DNA from: JBAZWE01 sp041660545
Lineage (GTDB): Bacteria > Actinomycetota > Thermoleophilia > BMS3ABIN01
DNA: 28,588 bases
Assembly (NCBI GenBank): GCA_041660545.1
Contig: JBAZWE010000018.1
Coordinates: forward strand, 1-28,588
Reading direction: 5' to 3'
Shown here: piece by piece, positions 23,546 through 28,588 of the stretch
Position numbering within the stretch: position 1 is the stretch's first letter
Layout of the letters: every line of letters begins with the position of its first letter
The notes under the pieces: model-generated
Database searches by the model: none
What the model saw: only the letters and a program-made list of their open reading frames with translations
Told to the model about the DNA's origin: nothing
Made by a program: the position numbers and the translations under genes

Positions 23546-23575
23546 TTGATGGCGTAAAAGCCAGATTAGTATACT
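23546..23575 (+). promoter_or_regulatory. Promoter of the ABC exporter operon
   Basis: TTGATG (23546-23551), an 18-base spacer and TATACT (23570-23575). Transcription should start near 23582, about 30 bases before the ATG at 23613. Confidence 0.55.
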
Positions 23576-23612
23576 GTTTTATCTATTGAAGGTCACTTCA
23601 TGTGAAGGGGCA

Positions 23613-24533
23613 ATGCCGGCTGCCATCGATATCCAGGGGCTTACGAAGGTCTATGGCTTCGCCAAGGATGAAGTCAAGGCTGTCGATTCCCTTGAACTGA
23701 AAATTGACAAGGGCGAGGTGTTTGGTTTTCTGGGTCCTAACGGAGCCGGGAAGACGACTACTGTTCAGATGCTGATGCAGATCATATTCCCTAGCTCGGG
23801 AACCGCGAGTCTTCTGGGAAAGCCGTTGGGAGATGTACAGGCCCGCGACAAGATAGGTTACCTTCCTGAATTATTTCAGTTTCACAACTTTCTCAAGGCT
23901 GATGAGTTCCTTCAATTTCACGCCAGTCTGTATGGCATGCGCGCCTCCGAGAGAAGAGTCAAAGTCGACGAGGTGCTGGAGCTGGTGGGATTGTCCGAGA
24001 ATTCGAAATCTCGCATCGGCACATTCTCCAAAGGCATGCTTCAACGGATCGGTATCGGCCAGGCAATCATAAACGACCCCGACCTGTTGTTCCTGGACGA
24101 GCCTACCTCAGCGCTGGACCCGATCGGACGCCGTGATGTCCGCGATTTGATATTAAGGTTGCGGGACCAGGGTACAACGATCTTTTTGAATTCACATATG
24201 CTTTCAGAAGTCGAGATGACTTGCGGACGCATTGGAATCTTGAACAAGGGGCGGCTGATTCGTATATCCGACCTTGATTCCCTGGTCAAACCTGCCCATT
24301 GTGTAGATGTGGTTGCCGACGAACTGACTGGGGAGACAATGGAAAAAATACGCACGCTTGCTACCCGGCTTGAGGAGTCTTCAGGACGGCTGACCGTGAC
24401 ACTCGAAAGGGAAGAGCAGATCAGGGAGCTCGCCAGGATGATTATGGACAGCGGCGCGAATCTGCTCGAGTTTACGCCGCGCCAGGTGCCTCTTGAAGAT
24501 ATTTTCATGCAGACAATCGAGGAGAATGCATGA
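23613..24533 (+). CDS. ABC transporter ATP-binding protein
   Basis: A 306-residue ABC-2-type ATPase. Walker A GPNGAGKT (41-48), signature FSKGML in place of LSGGQ, Walker B LLFLDEPTSALDP and the switch His in NSHMLSEVE are all seen. A C-terminal domain of about 90 residues, ending with ELARMIMDSGANLLEFTPR and DIFMQTIEE, resembles that of drug, lipid and Na+ exporters. ATG 23613 follows AAGGGG closely; a TTG at 23586 is a weaker option. The stop overlaps the permease start by four bases (ATGA). Confidence 0.92.
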   Translation: MPAAIDIQGLTKVYGFAKDEVKAVDSLELKIDKGEVFGFLGPNGAGKTTTVQMLMQIIFPSSGTASLLGKPLGDVQARDKIGYLPELFQFHNFLKADEFLQFHASLYGMRASERRVKVDEVLELVGLSENSKSRIGTFSKGMLQRIGIGQAIINDPDLLFLDEPTSALDPIGRRDVRDLILRLRDQGTTIFLNSHMLSEVEMTCGRIGILNKGRLIRISDLDSLVKPAHCVDVVADELTGETMEKIRTLATRLEESSGRLTVTLEREEQIRELARMIMDSGANLLEFTPRQVPLEDIFMQTIEENA

Positions 24534-25366
24534 AGACGTGGGCAGTAGCCAGATTCACGCTTAAAGAAACGATTAGAACAAAAACCATGATTTTTGGTCT
24601 AATTTTTAGTTTGCTTTATCTGGCGGTGGTACCGATGCTTTCCACCAGCGGTGGCGGCACCGCAGTCGTGGGAGATATAGATCAGACAGCCGCGGGGCGT
24701 GATTTTCTCGGATTCGCTCTGGGTGGTCTGAATTTCATCGGCATGGCCATGGCGATCTTCACGACACTGGGTGCAATCTATACCGAGATCGAGAGGGGAA
24801 CAATTTTATCTCTTGTCACCAAGCCTCTTCACCGCTGGCAGATTATAGTGGGTAAATGGATGGGTCACGTGTTGCTCATGAGTGGTTATGTGCTTATCAT
24901 GGGCCTTGCTCTGTGGCTGTCGGTCGGTGTCGGATCCGGGGTGTTTATCTGGCGCTTTTTCCCGGCGATCGCCCTCGTATGCCTGAATATCATAACAATG
25001 GTCAGTCTGACCCTGGTCTTCTCGACGTTTCTTCCCGTTATTGCCAACGCTATTTTCGTTTTTATAATGTTTATTTTTACCTCAAATCTGAGGATAATCA
25101 GCGCGATCGGCGAGACTTCAGACAATATCATCCTGGTAATTTTTTCCAGCGCTCTGCGGCTGATCCTGCCTGTGAGTGAAGTGAGCGAACTGGCAAGTCT
25201 GGCGCTGGCAGGCAAGACACCGGGCTCTCAGAGTATTGTTGCTTCCGAGACGTCAGTCTTCGCACCCCGGTCATGGTCGTTCATATATGAGATAACCTAT
25301 ATTGCGATAATGGTTTTTCTGGCGACCCTTGTTTTCAGGAAGAAGGACCTTTCACAATCGGCCTAA
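24530..25366 (+). CDS. ABC-2 type permease
   Basis: A 278-residue membrane partner of the ATPase at 23613. MKTWAVARFTLKETIRTKTMIFGLIFSLLYL gives the first helix, a short extracellular loop follows, then helices around FIGMAMAIFTTLGAIYTEIERGTI, GHVLLMSGYVLIMGLALWL, IALVCLNIITMVSLTLVFSTF and ANAIFVFIMFIFTSNL, and a last helix near EITYIAIMVFLATLVF: about six in all. The ERGTILSLVTKPLHRWQIIVGKW segment is typical of ABC-2 permeases. The substrate is not predictable. It may be co-transcribed with the thioredoxin-like lipoprotein downstream. Confidence 0.87.
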   Translation: MKTWAVARFTLKETIRTKTMIFGLIFSLLYLAVVPMLSTSGGGTAVVGDIDQTAAGRDFLGFALGGLNFIGMAMAIFTTLGAIYTEIERGTILSLVTKPLHRWQIIVGKWMGHVLLMSGYVLIMGLALWLSVGVGSGVFIWRFFPAIALVCLNIITMVSLTLVFSTFLPVIANAIFVFIMFIFTSNLRIISAIGETSDNIILVIFSSALRLILPVSEVSELASLALAGKTPGSQSIVASETSVFAPRSWSFIYEITYIAIMVFLATLVFRKKDLSQSA

Positions 25367-25437
25367 TTACAGGTTTAGAGGGTATGATAAAAAGACATTT
25401 CGTTTTGATGCTTTATTGGGCTAGAATACGAATTAGC

Positions 25438-25866
25438 ATGATGCGATCCGCAAAAATAATCCTGTTTTCATTGATTGCAGTGGCCGGCATGGCGCTGTTG
25501 ATTCTTCCAGGTTGTGGTGATGAGACTCCAACCACAGCTTTTGTGTGCGACCAGTCAGCACCCAGTCTGATACCACCCCCCTCGGGAAAACCTCAGTTTA
25601 TATTATTCTACCGAGATACCTGACCTGCCTGCCAGAAGGAAAAGCCCATCGTTGATGAGCTCCAGACTGTATATGCAGGAAAAATAGACTTCATGAGATT
25701 TGACGTTTCCACGCCCGAGGGAAATTGTGAGTTCAGCCGCCACGGTTTTACACACATACCTGCAATGATGTTCATTGACGCCAAGGGGAATCTGGTAGAA
25801 ACGACGGATTCTGTTATAGAGAAGGAAGACCTCCAGAAAAAGTATGACGCTCTGCTGAAGAGGTAG
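25438..25866 (+). CDS. Thioredoxin-fold lipoprotein with probable selenocysteine (UxxC)
   Basis: A 142-residue protein if UGA at 25621-25623 is read as selenocysteine. The N-terminus (MMRSAKIILFSLIAVAGMAL) ends in a lipobox LPGC (Cys26). The thioredoxin core then reads PQFILFYRDT-U62-P-A-C65-QKEKPIVDEL, strand KIDFMRFDVS, and the cis-Pro loop THIPAMMFID, ending ALLKR. The UGA falls exactly on the first cysteine of CxxC, and the frame stays open and thioredoxin-like for 80 codons after it. A hairpin that could be a SECIS follows. It is probably an outward-facing thiol reductase. The start could also be ATG 25384 or 25441. A nonsense mutation or sequencing error cannot be excluded. Confidence 0.75.
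25638..25663 (+). promoter_or_regulatory. Candidate bacterial SECIS hairpin
   Basis: Downstream of the UGA, GGA-(AAA bulge)-GC-C-CATC pairs with GATG-A-GC-TCC around the loop GTT (25651-25653), with one C/A mismatch. The loop G lies 28 bases after the UGA, within the window usual for bacterial SECIS elements, and the loop carries GU as expected. The fold was judged by eye. Confidence 0.5.
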
Positions 25867-25868
25867 CC

Positions 25869-25967
25869 TTGCAGACAGGCAGCAATCTAATTCCGATAGG
25901 TCTTATAGGTGGTCTTGCCCTCGTTGGGGGCGTTGTTCTGGCTCTGATAGGCCGCAAGAAGAAATAG
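25869..25967 (+). CDS. Small single-span membrane peptide
   Basis: A 32-residue peptide starting at TTG 25869 with AAGAGG 6 bases upstream. It reads a short polar start, one glycine-rich hydrophobic helix (IPIGLIGGLALVGGVVLALI) and a basic end GRKKK. This resembles the transmembrane-plus-basic tail of sortase-type signals, but there is no LPxTG and no larger protein in this frame. It begins 2 bases after the thioredoxin-like stop and is probably co-translated with it. Function unknown; small membrane partners of thiol-redox proteins are one possibility. Confidence 0.5.
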   Translation: MQTGSNLIPIGLIGGLALVGGVVLALIGRKKK

Positions 25968-25977
25968 ATCCAACTCG

Positions 25978-26391
25978 TTAACGTTCTCCGGATACCAGAT
26001 ATTCAAAATCGATTGAATCCATCTGGTCTTCGATATCTCTGACCATTCGTTCCCAGAAAGTGTGGAGCGAACAGTTCTTGTCCCCCACCCCGCCACATTC
26101 GCCTGGTCTGATCTCGCAGCGGTTTAAAAGCACAGGACCATCGATCGCTTCCACCACATCCCGCAGTGTTATCTTTGACGCAGGCCTTGCCAGTGAGATT
26201 CCACCATGGCTGCCACGCAAGGTTCTGATAAGCCCGGCACGGGCAAGAGTCCTGACGATTGTCGGCAGATATTTTTCCGGGATCTCCTGCCTTCTGGCTA
26301 TCTCGCGAGTCTGGGAGAGTTCACCCTCGGGAATCTCAGCCAGGTCCATCATGGCCCGGATGGCATAATCTGCTTGCCTGCTAAGTTCCAC
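25978..26391 (-). CDS. Rrf2 family regulator (NsrR/IscR-like cysteines)
   Basis: A 137-residue winged-helix regulator. MELSRQADYAIRAMMDLAE and the wing LRGSHGGISLARP are typical. Cysteines at 92, 99 and 107 (RCEIRPGECGGVGDKNC) can bind an Fe-S cluster; the spacing is longer than in the Rrf2 protein at 10138 (92, 98, 104), so the two may sense different signals. GTG 26391 has GGAGG 5 bases upstream. It converges on the small membrane peptide with a 10-base gap. Targets are unknown; nearby candidates are the redox lipoprotein or the ABC genes. Confidence 0.88.
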   Translation of the reverse strand: MELSRQADYAIRAMMDLAEIPEGELSQTREIARRQEIPEKYLPTIVRTLARAGLIRTLRGSHGGISLARPASKITLRDVVEAIDGPVLLNRCEIRPGECGGVGDKNCSLHTFWERMVRDIEDQMDSIDFEYLVSGER

Positions 26392-26442
26392 TATTCCTCC
26401 AGAAGGACTGTCTAATTAGTTTCGTGAGAACAAGCAGCCCTA

Positions 26443-26462
26443 GATAATTACAGAATATTATC
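26443..26462. promoter_or_regulatory. Inverted repeat upstream of the second Rrf2 gene
   Basis: GATAAT and ATTATC separated by 8 bases, 52-71 bases before the GTG start, in an AT-rich stretch. It suits an Rrf2 autoregulatory site. The remaining bases up to 26637 hold no gene I recognise. Confidence 0.35.
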
Positions 26463-26637
26463 AGCTTAGTTCACTTTAGGATAGTGATATTTATATGTCA
26501 AACATGTGAGGAACCCGAACTTCTGTCTACTGGATGTCGACTTTTGCGAATCACATCTGCATGAAGTTTGTCAGCACAAGCGTGCAGGCGATGGGTTTGC
26601 TGCAGGGAATGGTTATCAGACGCCAGAGCCTGGTTAT

Positions 26638-27117
26638 CTAAGAAAATTCCGGAGCCAGGAGTCTGTATGTATCTTCCAGCGCCTGCGGGACGACCCGCAT
26701 ATCGGCAAGTACCGGCATGAAATTATTATCACCCTGCCAACGGGGGACGATGTGGAAATGCAGGTGTTCCTTGATGCTCGAACCTGCGATCTCACCCTGA
26801 TTAGAACCTGTATTGAATGCATCCGGATGCATGGTATGTTTAAGTGCGGTAATGCATTTTTGTGTCAGGTCCATGATTTCATGGGCTTCCTCCGGCTGGA
26901 GGAGTTCCAGCTCTGAAACATGACGGTTGGGAGCCACCATCAGGTGACCGGGATTGTACGGGTAGAGATTCATGATCACGAATGCGGCTTGCCCACGGTA
27001 GAGTACCAGATTCTCCTCATCGCGATCCTCCTCCTGCACACGGCAGAAAAGACAGGCCTTTTCCTTCTCCCCAATTATGTAGTTGATTCTCCATGGCGCC
27101 CAAATGGGACGTTTCAT
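26638..27117 (-). CDS. HIT family nucleotide hydrolase/phosphorylase
   Basis: A 159-residue histidine-triad protein acting on nucleotide-phosphate bonds. The triad is H118-L-H120-F-H122-IVP. A pair C22/C25 (ACLFC) matches the zinc-binding cysteines of the HIT group related to Ap4A phosphorylases, as does the N-terminal RPIWAPWRINYI. NLYPYNPGHLMVAPNRH is the usual core. ATG 27117 is favoured over the adjacent ATG 27120 because GGGAG would be too close to the latter. It lies 66 bases downstream of tRNA-Arg on the same strand. Confidence 0.92.
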   Translation of the reverse strand: MKRPIWAPWRINYIIGEKEKACLFCRVQEEDRDEENLVLYRGQAAFVIMNLYPYNPGHLMVAPNRHVSELELLQPEEAHEIMDLTQKCITALKHTMHPDAFNTGSNQGEIAGSSIKEHLHFHIVPRWQGDNNFMPVLADMRVVPQALEDTYRLLAPEFS

Positions 27118-27183
27118 CATGACTCCCTGACGACATCAGCTGTCGAGTGTTTGATGGCTTCCTGGCTGCCGCTTTAAAGGAAA

Positions 27184-27260
27184 TGGTGCGCCCGACAGGA
27201 TTCGAACCTGAGACCTTCGGCTTCGGAGGCCGACGCTCTATCCGGCTGAGCTACGGGCGC
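27184..27260 (-). tRNA. tRNA-Arg (anticodon CCG)
   Basis: A 77-base cloverleaf: acceptor GCGCCCG/CGGGCGC, D arm with GCTC/GAGC, anticodon stem TCGGC/GCCGA with loop CTCCGAA (CCG, reads CGG), T arm with TTCGAAT, discriminator A and encoded CCA (27184-27186). Confidence 0.95.
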
Positions 27261-27261
27261 A

Positions 27262-27355
27262 TGGCGGAGAGGGAGGGATTCGAACCCTCGAGACGGGTTA
27301 ACCCCGCCTACACGATTTCCAGTCGTGCTCCTTCGGCCAACTCGGACACCTCTCC
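27262..27355 (-). tRNA. tRNA-Ser (anticodon GGA)
   Basis: A 94-base class II tRNA with a long variable arm. Acceptor GGAGAGG/CCTCTCC, anticodon stem ACGA/TCGT with loop CTGGAAA (GGA, reads UCC/UCU), T loop TTCGAAT, discriminator G and encoded CCA (27262-27264). Only one base separates it from tRNA-Arg. Confidence 0.95.
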
Positions 27356-27380
27356 AACTCTCCAAACCTAGAGATTATCC

Positions 27381-27386
27381 ATTATA
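27381..27386 (-). promoter_or_regulatory. -10 element of the tRNA operon
   Basis: TATAAT on the minus strand, about 26 bases before the tRNA-Ser 5' end. No good -35 is seen at 16-18 bases, so the promoter is only partly defined. Confidence 0.45.
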
Positions 27387-27482
27387 TCGAGCGCATTTCC
27401 AATCCGGTTCCATTTTCAGAAACCTTTTTGCTATCATCTTGCGGTTATCATACTTTTCCAACCAGTAAGAATAGGGACTGAA

Positions 27483-27731
27483 ATGGGCTCAGAGAAGAAA
27501 ATCACCAAACAATTCTATGGCACGACTACTCTGGGCGAAAAAGGCTAGGTAGTTATACCGGCGGAAGCTCGCCAGGCCATGGGTTTGGAGCGGGGCGAGA
27601 AGCTCCTGGCTTTCGGTATTGGCGAAAACATGCTGGCGCTGGTCAAGCTTTCAGAGGTCGAACAGCTGGCCACCCACCTCTCCAGCCGTTTGGAAAGCAT
27701 CCGTAAGATTATCGCTGAAACGGAGGAATAA
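27483..27731 (+). pseudogene. AbrB/MazE-like DNA-binding protein with in-frame amber codon
   Basis: An 82-codon SpoVT-AbrB swapped-hairpin protein, interrupted by TAG at codon 22 (27546-27548). Before it: GTTTLGEKG; after it: VVIPAEARQAMGLERGEKLLAFG, the conserved fold in the same frame. The family normally has Gln or Arg at this spot (KGQVVIP), so a single CAG-to-TAG change explains it. The rest of the gene looks intact to TAA 27729 and has AGGGA before the ATG. Options are a recent nonsense mutation, a sequence error, amber decoding or suppression. It lies 7 bases before the MFS gene and would be its natural regulator. Confidence 0.75.
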
Positions 27732-27738
27732 TCAAAAC

Positions 27739-28588
27739 ATGCTGAAACGTAACAGTACAATCATGGTCATGGCCGGGGTCATGCTGGCCATGCTGCTGGC
27801 CGCACTTGACCAGACAATCGTAGCAACAGCAATGCCAAAGATCGTCCGAGATCTTAATGGCTTTTCCCACTTCAGCTGGGTGTTCACGGCCTACATGCTG
27901 AGCTCAGCGGTGACTGTGCCTATCTATGGCAAGCTTTCCGATATATATGGCCGCCGTGGTTTTTACCTGGCGGGAATCGCCTTATTTCTTTTTGGATCGA
28001 TCCTTTGCGGTCTATCCCATAGTATGACTCAGTTGATAATTTTTCGCGGTCTCCAGGGAATTGGCGGAGGAGCCATCATGGTTCAGTCGATTGCCGTGGT
28101 CGGCGACCTGTTTCCGCCTGCTGAGAGAGGCAAGTGGCAGGGACTTATCGGCGGCATCTTCGGTATAGCCAGTGTCGCCGGTCCACTTACAGGCGGCTGG
28201 ATCACCGATAATGTAAGTTGGCGCTGGGTTTTTTATATAAACATCCCGCTCGGGATAATCGCTTTTGGCGTCATCGCCTGGGCGATGCCAAAAATAGTTT
28301 CGGATATCAGGAAACGCGCAATCGACTATGCAGGCGCCGTACTGCTGGCCCTCTCGCTGGTGCCGCTGTTGCTGGCGCTGGTCTGGGGCGGTAGCGAATA
28401 TGACTGGACATCACCGGTCATCCTCGGGCTGCTGGGATTCTCCGTGATAATGACGGCTACTTTCGGATTTGCCGAGAGTCGGGTCGCAGAGCCGATATTG
28501 CCGCTGACTCTTTTCCGCAACCGGGTATTCAGTGCCTCGATTGCGGCGATACTGCTATCTTCGATGGGCCTTTTCGGGGCGATAATAT
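27739..28588 (+). CDS. DHA2-type MFS drug efflux transporter, N-terminal part
   Basis: The first 283 residues of a major facilitator transporter; the gene runs off the right edge. MAGVMLAMLLAALDQTIVATAMPKI is the motif of the 14-helix DHA2 (EmrB/QacA) branch. YGKLSDIYGRRGFYLAG is motif A, IIFRGLQGIGGGAIM is motif B, and GIFGIASVAGPLTGGWI with WRWVFYINIPLG is the motif C region. It exports drugs or other amphiphiles using the proton gradient. GGAGG lies 12 bases before the ATG, inside the end of the AbrB-like gene, so the two are probably one operon. Confidence 0.92.
   Translation, partial: MLKRNSTIMVMAGVMLAMLLAALDQTIVATAMPKIVRDLNGFSHFSWVFTAYMLSSAVTVPIYGKLSDIYGRRGFYLAGIALFLFGSILCGLSHSMTQLIIFRGLQGIGGGAIMVQSIAVVGDLFPPAERGKWQGLIGGIFGIASVAGPLTGGWITDNVSWRWVFYINIPLGIIAFGVIAWAMPKIVSDIRKRAIDYAGAVLLALSLVPLLLALVWGGSEYDWTSPVILGLLGFSVIMTATFGFAESRVAEPILPLTLFRNRVFSASIAAILLSSMGLFGAII

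Noticed and set aside
25621..25623. Treating the UGA as a simple stop, leaving a short lipoprotein and a remnant
   Set aside because: The downstream frame encodes a well-kept thioredoxin core with the second active-site Cys and the cis-Pro loop; decay would be expected if it were untranslated. It stays possible as a recent mutation or sequence error.
26506..26916. A 136-codon plus-strand frame
   Set aside because: It is antisense to the HIT gene over most of its length, has no ribosome site and shows no recognisable domain.
27184..27355. Possible selenocysteine tRNA (selC) near the candidate selenoprotein
   Set aside because: The two tRNAs have anticodons CCG (Arg) and GGA (Ser) and normal acceptor lengths; neither has UCA or an extended acceptor arm.

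Overview
This window is a gene-dense piece of a bacterial chromosome, most likely from a metagenome assembly because it carries a run of 10 N at 4652-4661. It encodes a peptidoglycan ligase and bacterial-type tRNAs with encoded CCA ends. Many genes start with GTG or TTG. Several families here are commonest in anaerobes and archaea: DUF211 with a VIT-like membrane protein, a split-Soret-type cytochrome, FmdE-like, DsrE2, archease/RtcB, and LarE. I infer an anaerobic or microaerophilic, deep-branching bacterium. An actinobacterial or Chloroflexota-type relative would fit, but the sequence alone does not settle the phylum. No phage, transposon or CRISPR array is visible.

Layout. 1-7248: start of methionyl-tRNA synthetase, a geranylgeranyl-reductase-like flavoprotein, and a minus-strand cell-envelope group (two tandem AI-2E/PerM-family membrane proteins, a MurE-like ligase, a degenerate M23 protein), then a second degenerate M23 protein. 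7245-9976: an MTA-phosphorylase-like enzyme, then RtcB and archease (RNA repair). 10061-14278: a sulfur operon behind a near-consensus promoter. Its order is an IscR-type Rrf2 regulator, CysK, TusA, a ubiquitin-like sulfur carrier with a masked C-terminus, a MoeB/ThiF-type E1, a JAMM protease and LarE. 14399-16674: a sigma-54-type promoter, a Tat-exported split-Soret-like cytochrome lipoprotein, a stand-alone NIL domain protein and CysE. 16776-19954: DUF211, a VIT/CCC1-like protein and a PcrA/UvrD helicase. 20054-23264: ArsR regulator, FmdE-like protein, DsrE2, TusA and a radical SAM protein. 23613-25967: an ABC exporter pair, then a thioredoxin-fold lipoprotein whose active site reads UGA-Pro-Ala-Cys (a probable selenoprotein) and a tiny membrane peptide. 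25978-28588: a second Rrf2 regulator, a HIT hydrolase, tRNA-Arg(CCG), tRNA-Ser(GGA), an AbrB/MazE-like gene with an in-frame amber codon, and the start of a DHA2-type MFS transporter.

How the genes work together. The central theme is sulfur handling. CysE and CysK form the classical O-acetylserine route. The adjacent carrier/E1/JAMM trio looks like a protein-thiocarboxylate route comparable to CysO-MoeZ-Mec+ or QbsE-QbsC-QbsD. Two TusA proteins, DsrE2 and LarE offer further persulfide or sulfur-transfer capacity. The regulator at the head of the operon keeps the three-cysteine spacing of IscR, so Fe-S or sulfur status probably controls it.

The most interesting signals are the candidate selenocysteine codon at 25621, the masked-tail ubiquitin-like sulfur carrier operon, the near-perfect sigma-54 site at 14399, the two M23 proteins with complementary missing zinc ligands, and the amber codon at 27546.
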